In this document: in pieces, positions 43,201-50,047 of the stretch
Layout: each line of letters opens with the position of its first letter
Numbering within the stretch: position 1 is the first letter of the stretch
Source of the DNA: Sedimentisphaerales bacterium
Lineage (GTDB): Bacteria > Planctomycetota > Phycisphaerae > Sedimentisphaerales > Anaerobacaceae
Length of the DNA stretch: 50,047 nt
Direction of reading: 5' to 3'
NCBI GenBank assembly: GCA_016936075.1
Contig: JAFGPS010000120.1
Location: forward strand, 1 to 50,047
Program-made: the position numbers and the translations under genes
The notes under the pieces: generated by a model
Told to the model about the DNA's origin: nothing
The model's input: only the letters and a program-made list of their open reading frames with translations
The model's database searches: none

Positions 43201-43763
43201 TCGTCTTCATACCGTTCAAGCTTACCATAGTAGGCAGTCACTTGGTTGGATTCAGATACAGGGATACGTCCAAAACAAATCTCAGGTGTTAATTCTTCAA
43301 GGCCAACGTCACTAATTTCACCATAAATACCGTCTTCATCAGCATCCCAATTAGTACCGTCCATATCCGCATAGTATAGATCCATGGGAGGAGTATCATC
43401 CATTTTGCCGGTTCCATAGGATCGTACTGGAACTATGGTTTCATCTCCACCCAATACTAAATACATGGATTGATTGGGATTGTAAAAAGATTGAATGCAG
43501 TTTCGTATTTTTCCTTGAATATCTTTGCCGCTATAGAGGCTGCTATCGTTGATATCTTCAACGGTAATGAGTATACCATCCATACCCTGCGAGCAACGAC
43601 GATCCACTAATTGTTGAAAGCTTTCTTTAAGAAGATCATTTGTGATTAATAAATATCGCTCTTGAGTGTCAGCAAACGAAGGAACATCACAAAAACAAAG
43701 AAGTGTAAGAAACAGCATTATGATTAGATAGCATTTGATAGTTGATGATTGGAAACGAGACAT
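40242..43763 (-). CDS. Large secreted C25-protease-like/Ig-like/parallel beta-helix protein
   Basis: It encodes 1173 residues. GGAGGAAAGG precedes the ATG. The signal peptide is about 1-32 (ends PSFA). Residues ~35-430 resemble the gingipain-type C25 fold: YLLITNDLLKESFQQLVD, YLVLGGDETIVPVRSY, MDLYYADMDG, ICFGRIPV, and the Cys region IIFARGCGTA. The expected catalytic GHG after 'FHYVYY' reads WQES, so the histidine is missing. Ig-like and InlB-type regions follow (about 430-620). The C-terminal half is a parallel beta-helix with many 'CxFxGN...GGAIYL' repeats (about 650-1060), ending in a DAGDPN/NMGAYGG tail typical of planctomycete surface proteins. It is likely a secreted binding protein, perhaps without protease activity. 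Confidence 0.75.
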   Translation of the reverse strand: MSRFQSSTIKCYLIIMLFLTLLCFCDVPSFADTQERYLLITNDLLKESFQQLVDRRCSQGMDGILITVEDINDSSLYSGKDIQGKIRNCIQSFYNPNQSMYLVLGGDETIVPVRSYGTGKMDDTPPMDLYYADMDGTNWDADEDGIYGEISDVGLEELTPEICFGRIPVSESNQVTAYYGKLERYEDDINKDEFVDSMLLLSGVGYDTYYEGPGRPERYRDHDPVSGKEVEMTDIFYDIIQPYWQPGKLNVLYNTNTSWDTNRFGDYDITRFILSDVLNIGFHYVYYWQESNASSWWFEDDENDRVDTLTPIRASRLRNLLPSIIFARGCGTAYYQKHDVTLCEALIQNPNGGAIALFGSSRSTSGSLHWDQILQNMFQEKHYRLGDAYRACLTARASQASVNESYLWHQYIFVLLGDPALVCHKQTKKTFQLISPKGNEIIDNGSDLYIRWNAAGAFSPENTVYLEYSDDDGQNWYPIPDANNLPYNAGCFIWPQCPLENGSNYQVRVLSTSNTKLSSESKKSFTIASMGELTIKSWPLYKVPIEGTHCNQTELICSAVRNSIFEIIVPQNIDGLDFAGWIDTNDELISKSNELQFKFDHNMTILAQYDRPGEGMIYYINDQNSENGIAPGNNDNDGLSPDSPMASIQMLLDRYAEIGYEDTIYISDGRYFENIFIDSNHTGVTFEGAGHDRSIIDGNEVAGCVVVASDMSCHFKGLGFENGISIGHSGALHLGSGQVKCTIRDCRFEGNTSPQRGGAIYLSGSPALVALEVYNSLFINNHSNRGGAISSRRATHAEFYNCTFVDNNTTNGGGVLMIEATSSMYLINCSFEGNTANYLGGAIYLRGTAICTAKLCTFNGNESIAGGGAICIDSENNETSMFLDECKFFSNAMTYNNSAIYVTGNSASMSMNKCLFESNYRPIVIENSAQLRVHDCTFSDNQGVISQYDNAPVFIDQSQFVSNIYVNGGVFQFNSPGDSNQALLEVVNSIFEGNLALSKGGVLWCNGDSNDTITIRNCTFFGNNVTENGSVFFSTGMPLTITNSIVWGNGSQQLYLSNDSIVSNSNIEETYQNFHNISEDPLFFLEGFLSDNGTPENEDDDFWVPGDYHLQSQTGRWDPVSIEWVNDIIHSPCIDAGDPNSPVGDELYPNGNRINMGAYGGTDQASMSKNLTP

Positions 43764-44281
43764 AAATATAACCCCTTTCCTCCGTAGAGATAACTATAAG
43801 CTGGATTTTCCTAAAATCTTAGAAAACTTAACTTTATGCGCATAATATCAACAATCTTATCATATTTATTATTAACGTTCAATAAATTTCTTTATAATGA
43901 CTTTTGACTGCTTCGCGAATGCTCTGTAAAGTATAACCTCTGTAAAATATTGCCTTTGATTCTCCCTATATCACTAATCTAAATAATCAAGTTGATCTAC
44001 AAAAAAGGAACAGAAGAATAAATAACCATAAATATAGCCTAATTTTGAGCTTTTGTCCCTACAACCAACATACAACCAGAAAGGCCATTATCTCTCGATT
44101 TCTATAGATGTCTATCCCATAAGTAACTTGCTATCAACCATTTAAAAAAACTAAAATTATGTAAACATTTCAAAAGTCCATTTTCTCACTGGTTAGGCTC
44201 ATTAGGATTACCAATCAGCAATTACTCAACTTGTTAACGGATGAATTTTTATATCTTAAGCTTTAGATTAGATATCATGCC
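43764..44281. other. Intergenic region of about 520 bases
   Basis: No gene, RNA or clear promoter is recognised. The right part (44200-44281) contains AT-rich sequence after the end of the minus-strand BNR gene. The left part holds the GGAGG ribosome site of the large beta-helix gene. Confidence 0.4.
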
Positions 44282-45595
44282 TTATGGTGTCCACGATAAA
44301 ATATAGATTAACTGGGGTGTCATTACCTCAAGAGTTTCACTATCACCTTGCCCCACATTCTGCACAAAAAGGTTCAGGATTTTGTGCGATTTCCACAGTT
44401 CTGTATCATACGATGGCTCCCACTGACCCACAGGAAAATCGGTCAAATCCTGAATTTTCCACTTGCCCTGGCTCAGATCGTCACACCTTGCTACAGATAC
44501 ACGAGAATCTCGCTCTTCATCGCGAAATACCAGATATGCTTTATCCGTGTTGCCTGTGCAGTCTGCCATGATCTTTGGCCTCGATATAGGGATGCGCTTA
44601 GTACCACTGCCACTTAGACTGAAGGGTATGGAACGTTGTGAGACCTGTTGGGTTTGCCAGGTCTTGCCGTCAAAAAAGACCACACGAAATTGCGGTACCG
44701 TCGAACTTTGAGATCGCCAGTAAGTGGCAATGTATGGCCTGCCTTGAGAGTCCGCACACATAGAAGTCTGGTTGATCAGTTCACTGCGTTGTGGAATCTT
44801 CCACGCGTATTCGGCATTCGCAGCAGTGATCGGAAGTGAATACGGCTTACCTGAAGATTTGAGCCATGTCCTGCCGCCGTCTTCGCTCTTTGCATAGCAC
44901 AAATCGTGATTAGTGGCCACATCTCCAGACTCACGCCAGACCCACGAAACATGAATAGTACCGGCCTCATCCACACACGCTTGCCAATATGCATTTCGTT
45001 GGTCCTCACCACTGATAAAACTGTCTTGACGAATTGACCAGGTTTGAGTCTGTGTGTCGTAGTAATTCATCATGAGATTACCTCGACCCGATGTCCCATC
45101 TCTGTAGAAAAACACTAAATCACCATTTACTAATCTATAAAACTCAGGATATGTGACATGATTTTCCTTGATACCTGTCATGGACATCTTGCTGGACATC
45201 TCTAAAGATCCCGGTGCAATACTGCGGCTGTATCGCATTGAATTATTATGATGATCCCAGGCCATGTGCAGGAATCCGTCTCCATCCACCATGATACTTA
45301 TGCAATTGTGAGCATCGCGTACATTGCCTTGATATTGGGTTTTGTGCAACTGCCATGACAAAGATCCGACTTCGCGTTTGCCCAATGTAACAAATCCCTG
45401 AGTATCATAAAACGCTACATATTGTGTTTTGTTATGTGTTACTATAGAATTGGTTCGGAAAATAACGGCATTGACTGACGTATTGGCCCAACCCAGAGAC
45501 ACAGGCACTAAGACCGGTTGTCTAGTTGCTCCGTTACACCCACCCAAGAATCCTCCAATCAAGCACAAACCTGTGAAAACAAGCCACCTATACAT
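44282..45595 (-). CDS. BNR-4 repeat lipoprotein (possible polysaccharide lyase-like fold)
   Basis: ATG 45595 follows GGGAG at seven bases; an in-frame TTG at 45613 lies upstream. It encodes 437 residues. The signal peptide ends in lipobox FLGGC (about Cys20). The sequence is beta-propeller-like, with YVAFYDTQGFVTLGKR, DAHNCISIMVDGDGFLHMAW and DHHNNSMRYS. The repeated 'DHNxxxxxVDxxGxxHxxWDHH' pattern fits the BNR-4 family, found in ulvan-lyase-type and other glycan-acting proteins. SEDGGRTW is a classic BNR motif. It is probably an extracellular glycan-binding or degrading lipoprotein. The enzyme activity is not shown by sequence alone. Confidence 0.75.
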   Translation of the reverse strand: MYRWLVFTGLCLIGGFLGGCNGATRQPVLVPVSLGWANTSVNAVIFRTNSIVTHNKTQYVAFYDTQGFVTLGKREVGSLSWQLHKTQYQGNVRDAHNCISIMVDGDGFLHMAWDHHNNSMRYSRSIAPGSLEMSSKMSMTGIKENHVTYPEFYRLVNGDLVFFYRDGTSGRGNLMMNYYDTQTQTWSIRQDSFISGEDQRNAYWQACVDEAGTIHVSWVWRESGDVATNHDLCYAKSEDGGRTWLKSSGKPYSLPITAANAEYAWKIPQRSELINQTSMCADSQGRPYIATYWRSQSSTVPQFRVVFFDGKTWQTQQVSQRSIPFSLSGSGTKRIPISRPKIMADCTGNTDKAYLVFRDEERDSRVSVARCDDLSQGKWKIQDLTDFPVGQWEPSYDTELWKSHKILNLFVQNVGQGDSETLEVMTPQLIYILSWTP

Positions 45596-45760
45596 TTTAA
45601 AACTCCCAGGCAATAATTTAGCTCTTAAACGAAATAAATTTTGGTAATTATAAAAGTTTTTACATTGTAAGTCATTCTTTAATTATAAAGTCAGGTTGCG
45701 TTTTGGCAAATGTGAATCTTCCATCGGGTAATAATACCGATTTTATGTAATAGTATTCAA

Positions 45761-45789
45761 ATGACCTATCTCCTTCCATATCTTATAAT
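45761..45789 (+). promoter_or_regulatory. Predicted promoter upstream of integrase
   Basis: ATGACC (45761-45766), a 17-base spacer and a perfect TATAAT (45784-45789) precede the integrase start. The -35 matches four of six. The 45596-45917 region otherwise holds no gene. Confidence 0.4.
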
Positions 45790-45917
45790 AATCACATGTT
45801 AATATATATCAGTATGTTACGATTTAGGGAAGTGATTATCTTATGAAAAAAGTACAATCGTTTGTACAACTATTTCTAAAATATCGTTTTAAAATAGTTT
45901 TTTTGGAGGAGAAAATC

Positions 45918-46493
45918 ATGAAAAGTTCAACCAGAAAAACTCGTTCAGACAAATTTTCACTCACACTTCATCCCTCGGGACAGTATTGTAAAAAGATCAG
46001 GGGACATATTTACTATTTTGGTTCTGATAGAAAACAGGCTCTTGAAAGCTTTCTTGATCAAGCAATATTTGTGAATGGGTATAATATCGCAATGCAAAAA
46101 TCAGTTAATGGGAATATGACACTAAAAGAGATTTGTGGTATGTATTTAGAGTATCAGCATACAAAATTATACGCGAAGAATCTTACAGCACGTCACCATA
46201 ATGATCAAATTGGAAGTCTGCATAAATTGATAGATTTTCTCAGTGAGAATTGCAAAATCAAAAGCATATCCACTATGGGCCTACAGAACTATAAAAGAAG
46301 TCTCCACAAACGTTATAAATCTGTTTGCAGATTGAATCTTCATCTAAGTATTATGGAAGCGATGTTTCATTGGGCAAAAAAGAATGACATATTAAAGGAT
46401 ATTCCGAACATTGATGCAATTTCAAGAGCAAAAGAAATTCATAAGGATAAATTTACATTTGATTCGGAGCATATAAACAAATTGTGCTTTTAA
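45918..46493 (+). pseudogene. Tyrosine recombinase N-terminal fragment
   Basis: ATG 45918 follows GGAGGAG; an earlier in-frame ATG at 45843 is possible. The 191 residues comprise an arm-binding N-terminus (SLTLHPSGQYCKKIRGHIYY) and a SAM-like core-binding domain (MTLKEICGMYLEYQHTKLYA, then LHLSIMEAMFHWAKKNDIL), as in phage/transposon integrases. The frame stops at 46493, before any catalytic box (no Arg, HxxR or Tyr). An insertion-sequence fragment begins at the break, suggesting that an IS insertion and later deletion removed the catalytic half. It is not active as a recombinase. Confidence 0.75.
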
Positions 46494-46494
46494 T

Positions 46495-46638
46495 GGCCGA
46501 TATCCAATCGGTTATGATATTTTCGAGGGTAACACTTTTGAGGGCAAAACACTATTGCCGGTGTTATGTCGTATTGAGCAGAAGTATGGTTTTGGCAAGC
46601 CTGTAAACAATTGCCTATCAGTCCAAAACGATGTATGA
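46495..46638 (+). mobile_element. IS1634-family transposase fragment
   Basis: This open segment reads YPIGYDIFEGNTFEGKTLLP, then PVLCRIEQKYGFGKPV, matching the 'GYDxFxGNTFEGKT' block of IS1634/IS4-type transposases. It then runs into a stop. No terminal inverted repeats or rest of the transposase are present. It abuts the integrase fragment and is a relic of an insertion. Confidence 0.7.
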
Positions 46639-46693
46639 ACTGAGTTTTAAATTGCCAAATGCATACCGAATTCTTATAACTTATTTTGCAAAG

Positions 46694-48469
46694 CTAAAAC
46701 TTAATTATCGAAATAGAGATTTTGCTTTCATATTCGCCCCCGATATATACGACTTGATTAGCAACTCTTGTTTTGGTTTGTAATGACCAAATACCTGCAT
46801 AATTTGAATGAATTGAGTACTCCGGAAAATTGGATGAGGAAATATCCACCCTTATTCTATTACCGGCTTTAACATTCCATGTTATTGGCAGGGTTTCTAT
46901 GTTAATTTCTACAATATCATTCGGCGTATAAGTTTGGCGGTTGCCCAAAGAATTATTACGGTATGCAAGAGTAGTGATTCCTGAACGAATATTATAAGCT
47001 AATCCGTCAGGCATTACCTCGCTAACTGTAAATGCAAAACAGGTATCATCGACATCTGTACTAACATTCAATTTTACTGCAATCTTACCCGCGATTGTCA
47101 GATTGTTTTTAAGCACAGGGCTGATAAAACTAATTACATCATCTCTATAGCCAGGCTCTTTCTGGAGTTTACTTCCGCGTTTATCAGTTGAATTGAAAAG
47201 TGTTTCTCCGCCATTTGAAATTACTGGATTTTGCGGGTCATATACATAGGTGATTTTTTCTTTCTGTGCCTCATTAGTTTTATCGAGTATATATGCCTTA
47301 GGTTCATCTTGATTAATTTGTTTTGTAAAATAATAAGTTTCAACGTTTTCACTTTTAACAGGCCAGGAATCAAAGCTCATCCATTTATCTTCTTCAATGA
47401 AATAGACTTTGACTTCACCTTTTGGTATAGTTTCTTTTGCCACTACACTATATAGCCATTCGAACTGATCCTTATTTATATCAAAGTCACTTGCATGTTC
47501 AGGGCTATGTTGAGTAGGAGTTATTCCGAAACTATGGTTCCATGAGCCTAACACTAAGCGGCTTTGTTTACGAGTTTCATCGTTCAGTTTTTCATAGCCG
47601 AGAATTGTACCTTCCATATGGTGGTCATATAAACCGGCTACAATAGTTACGGGTATATTGATTTTGGGTGGAATATTTTTCAGTTGCGACCAATAGCCCT
47701 GGTTCCAGTATTCGTCATTGTAATTAGTATTTGTAATCCAGTCTCGGTACCACGGCAACTCGGCACCCAATAAATCTACATCCATTGTCTTCTGTGGCAT
47801 ATAGCGATATTGTTCGTAATAGGGATTCTTAGAATCTCTGTATGGCTTTTTGATTGGTTCTTCAGCGTTGTCAATTGCCCAGCCGCTTAGAATGTCCTGT
47901 CTGAATAAACCGTCCTTGTATATTGAAATAAAACGGTCAACTCCATAATGGGAAAGGTAAAGTCCCTTGACTTTTTCAGGTAATTTATCTGCGATAATCC
48001 AACCCGTGAGTGCAGTGTAAGAAGAGCCGAAAATACCAATAGATTTGCACCATGGCTGAGCGGCTGCCCAATTGACTAATGCAATTCCATCTGCACGTTC
48101 AAATTCATTAGGTTTGTAAGTTCCTTCTGAACCTCCTTTTCCCCGGCAATATTGTACAATGTAACCAAGTCCTCGTTTTGCATATTCCTGTCCCTGAGTA
48201 ATATTATCTCCGCTTGTTCTGCCAAAAGCATAAGGCGTGCGAGTTATAACAACCGGCCATGGACCATCACCTTTAGGTAGATAAATACGTGTAAAAAGAT
48301 TGTATTCATCCCCGCCGGTAACCATTTGTTCAGAATAGACATATTCATATGTTGGCTCAACGCTATAACTTGTTGATGATCGCTGGCCGTATAAAGACGT
48401 TGTTAATAACAAAAAATACATTGAGGCAAAAAGAAGAAAAATGCGTTTATTTTTCAAAGTATAATACAT
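46694..48469 (-). CDS. Secreted CocE/NonD-family alpha/beta hydrolase
   Basis: ATG 48469 follows GAGGA at seven bases; the ATG at 48475 is too close. It encodes 591 residues. The signal peptide ends near LYGQ (about 30). The CocE/NonD (X-Pro dipeptidyl-peptidase-like) core is clear: IYLPKGDGPWPVVITRTPYA, YIVQYCRGKGGSEG, the nucleophile elbow GIFGSSYTALTGW with the central Ser, VAGLYDHHMEGT (Asp) and GSWNHSFG (His). The C-terminal part (about 400-590) is the jelly-roll of this family. It hydrolyses acyl or peptide bonds of unknown substrate, in the periplasm or outside. It is convergent with the integrase fragments and followed on the same strand by nothing related. Confidence 0.85.
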   Translation of the reverse strand: MYYTLKNKRIFLLFASMYFLLLTTSLYGQRSSTSYSVEPTYEYVYSEQMVTGGDEYNLFTRIYLPKGDGPWPVVITRTPYAFGRTSGDNITQGQEYAKRGLGYIVQYCRGKGGSEGTYKPNEFERADGIALVNWAAAQPWCKSIGIFGSSYTALTGWIIADKLPEKVKGLYLSHYGVDRFISIYKDGLFRQDILSGWAIDNAEEPIKKPYRDSKNPYYEQYRYMPQKTMDVDLLGAELPWYRDWITNTNYNDEYWNQGYWSQLKNIPPKINIPVTIVAGLYDHHMEGTILGYEKLNDETRKQSRLVLGSWNHSFGITPTQHSPEHASDFDINKDQFEWLYSVVAKETIPKGEVKVYFIEEDKWMSFDSWPVKSENVETYYFTKQINQDEPKAYILDKTNEAQKEKITYVYDPQNPVISNGGETLFNSTDKRGSKLQKEPGYRDDVISFISPVLKNNLTIAGKIAVKLNVSTDVDDTCFAFTVSEVMPDGLAYNIRSGITTLAYRNNSLGNRQTYTPNDIVEINIETLPITWNVKAGNRIRVDISSSNFPEYSIHSNYAGIWSLQTKTRVANQVVYIGGEYESKISISIIKF

Positions 48470-48512
48470 AATCATTTCCTCGATAGTTTTTTTATTTTAA
48501 TCATGATTCCTT

Positions 48513-49493
48513 TTATTTAGAACGAAGCGATTCGGCATATTTATCAGCGGCTTCCCTGTTCCATGTAATAGTTGCTGTTCCATATTTAAAGTTTGTATCC
48601 AGAAAAGACATCGAAGAGGTTGATCTTGTTGTTTCTGCGTTTCCCTGACCTATTTTTTCAATAAGAGTTTTCATGTCATAGATGTATTGTGAAGTTAACT
48701 TTTCGAGTTCACCTTTTTGCCATGCATGCCCGCCGTGTATGACCAGCTTTTTAGTATCAATATTATTTGACGGGGCTTCGATGTATTTGATAAGATTTTC
48801 AATACCTTTAATGTATGCGAAAAAGCTATCATTATTAAAAAGCCAGATGCCGCTTCCTGAACCTATTGCGTCACCCGAAAAAACGAGATTTTTATCTTTC
48901 AGAAAAAATAATGTCGAATGTGCAGTATGACCGGGAACTTCTATTGTATTAATCACAAATCCACCACCAAGGTCAAACGATGTATTTTCTGAAAAATTAA
49001 CAGTTCGTTCTTTCGGAAATCTGTTTGCTATATTTTTAAATTCCATTTCAGAAAGCCAGAAGTTTGCTTTAGTGTCATCGATAAAAGCCGGAAGCATACC
49101 AAGATGGTCACTATGATTATGGGTGATTGTAATATATAATTCCCTGTCAACTGTTCGTTCATAAACAATCGAGCGCAAAGATTCAGCAGCTTTACTATCC
49201 CATCTTATAGCATTTGATAAATCAATGAGCATTGCTTTATTTTGTCCTACAATCAAATACATATCTGAGCAATTGTTCATACCTCCAGCGTGAATTCCGG
49301 CAGGATTACTTTCGTTTGCATCTTCAATGTGATAGACTCTATCAGTTAAAACAGTTATCGTATATGGTCCTTTGTATATTAACCGAGTCGAATCTTCAGT
49401 TTCACCAGCGATTAAATTAATTTGAAGAAATGTTATTAACGCTAAATGTAAAATGGTGACTCTATAATTTGGATGTGTTTTTTTAGATTTCAT
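48513..49493 (-). CDS. Secreted metallo-beta-lactamase-fold hydrolase
   Basis: It encodes 326 residues. An N-terminal signal peptide (about 1-29) ends near LIAG. Zinc-ligand motifs of the MBL fold appear in order: ITHNHSDHLG (HxHxDH), VPGHTAHS, SGDAIGSG and IHGGH. The strand ILTVLTDRVYHIEDA-like start and the DMYLIVGQNKAMLIDL turn are typical. It is probably a secreted hydrolase; the exact substrate is not predictable. It is 43 bases from the CocE-type gene on the same strand, so the two may be co-expressed. Confidence 0.85.
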   Translation of the reverse strand: MKSKKTHPNYRVTILHLALITFLQINLIAGETEDSTRLIYKGPYTITVLTDRVYHIEDANESNPAGIHAGGMNNCSDMYLIVGQNKAMLIDLSNAIRWDSKAAESLRSIVYERTVDRELYITITHNHSDHLGMLPAFIDDTKANFWLSEMEFKNIANRFPKERTVNFSENTSFDLGGGFVINTIEVPGHTAHSTLFFLKDKNLVFSGDAIGSGSGIWLFNNDSFFAYIKGIENLIKYIEAPSNNIDTKKLVIHGGHAWQKGELEKLTSQYIYDMKTLIEKIGQGNAETTRSTSSMSFLDTNFKYGTATITWNREAADKYAESLRSK

Positions 49494-49612
49494 ATATTTC
49501 CTTATAAAAAATCTATCTGTTTATAGATAAGGGAATATAATCCAGATTATAATCGTATTAATGATTATATAACTAAATTCAACATAAGTATAATACTTCA
49601 AATTAAACTATT

Positions 49613-49661
49613 CTCTATGTCATACCCACCAGTAAAGGCTCTTTGCGAGTATGACATAGAG
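49613..49661. repeat. Perfect 13-bp inverted repeat
   Basis: CTCTATGTCATAC (49613-49625) pairs exactly with GTATGACATAGAG (49649-49661), with a 23-base loop. It lies between the oxidoreductase stop and the MBL gene promoter region. Neither side has a T-tract, so it may be a transcript-end structure or a small repeat. Confidence 0.7.
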
Positions 49662-49675
49662 TACTGATTAGTATT

Positions 49676-50047
49676 TTAGACATCGACTTCCCAGCCGGGT
49701 CTGTATTTTTTGTTGATAAGGATTTCTGCTTCGGGAGCGTTTGTCGCTTTCATTGCTGCGATATCCCATTCGATTTCTTTTCCAAGTCGAACCGCAAGGT
49801 TACCCACGAGCATTGCTTCTGTGAATGGAGCGGAATATTCAAAACCGGCTAAAGCATCTTCTGGTTTATTATCTTTGCATGCTTTAATCCATTCGGCCTG
49901 GTGACCTATACCGTTTTTCATTAATTCCGGCGGCCTGCCAAGTTCCTGGCTTTTTTCCATTGGATATAATCTCGGTGCGGCCGCGTGACTTCCACCTAAA
50001 AGAACGCCTTCTTCGCCAATCATCATGCAGCCGTTATTTCCCATTCT
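49676..50047 (-). CDS. Gfo/Idh/MocA-family oxidoreductase, C-terminal part
   Basis: The gene runs off the right edge, so only about 123 C-terminal residues are seen. The pattern (MIGEEGVLLGGSHAAAPRLY, HQAEWIKACKDNKPEDALAG, FTEAMLVGNLAVRLGKEIEW, and a final RPGWEV) is typical of the large Gfo/Idh/MocA oxidoreductases that are abundant in Planctomycetes and handle sugars or inositol. The NAD-binding domain lies outside the window. It is transcribed toward the MBL gene. Confidence 0.8.
   Translation of the reverse strand, partial: RMGNNGCMMIGEEGVLLGGSHAAAPRLYPMEKSQELGRPPELMKNGIGHQAEWIKACKDNKPEDALAGFEYSAPFTEAMLVGNLAVRLGKEIEWDIAAMKATNAPEAEILINKKYRPGWEVDV

Noticed and set aside
1-50047. CRISPR array or reverse transcriptase for a diversity-generating retroelement
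   Set aside because: No regularly spaced repeats were seen, and no coding frame had reverse-transcriptase motifs. The FGE variable-region idea therefore remains an inference.

Overview
The window looks like a chromosomal segment of an uncultured, AT-rich planctomycete, probably of the Phycisphaerae/Sedimentisphaerales type. This is inferred from gene content, not a phylogeny. The indicators are many zinc-ribbon Ser/Thr kinases, caspase/FGE fusion proteins, a Gfo/Idh/MocA oxidoreductase, a BNR-4 lipoprotein and a hydrogenase-4-like complex without NiFe ligands.

Left edge (1-1.3 kb): the tail of a DUF4469-type protein, then the 3' end of a tRNA-Met-like sequence, a strong hairpin terminator and an internally deleted tyrosine-recombinase gene on the minus strand. 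Together they resemble the decayed attachment site of an integrated element.

Main accessory cluster (1.2-31 kb, all on the plus strand). The first part (1.2-14.9 kb) has two MIT-like/AAA ATPases of Vps4 type and an ESCRT-III/Snf7-like helical protein, with a second helical ESCRT-III-like candidate. It also has a four-TM protein, a kinase with Sel1 repeats and three secreted caspase-FGE fusions. Remnants of duplicated kinase genes are scattered through it. The second part (15.2-31 kb) starts at a good sigma70-type promoter. It encodes an HTH-zinc regulator, a lipoprotein, a CsgG/TolB-like protein, an SPFH protein with zinc ribbons at both ends, a membrane kinase with an external LamG-like domain, a double-FHA protein, two caspase lipoproteins, a DUF4384 protein and another lipoprotein. 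My reading is one phospho-signalling system: kinases phosphorylate, FHA and zinc-ribbon proteins read, caspase-like proteases execute, and SPFH plus ESCRT-III/Vps4-like proteins act on membranes. The Vps4/ESCRT-III-like pair beside caspases is the most notable content.

31-40 kb (minus strand): a broken carbonic-anhydrase-like gene, then a tight seven-gene operon. It is headed by an HTH-PTS EIIA regulator and encodes HyfB, HyfC, HyfE, HyfF, HyfG and a HyfH/HyfI fusion. The large subunit lacks all four NiFe-binding cysteines, so this is an Ehr-type (energy-converting hydrogenase-related) complex and not a hydrogenase.

40-50 kb: a large secreted C25-protease-like/beta-helix protein, a BNR-4 lipoprotein, a truncated integrase abutting an IS1634-type transposase fragment, a secreted CocE/NonD-family hydrolase, a secreted metallo-beta-lactamase-fold hydrolase and the C-terminus of a Gfo/Idh/MocA oxidoreductase running off the right edge. 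No CRISPR array, rRNA or complete tRNA was seen.
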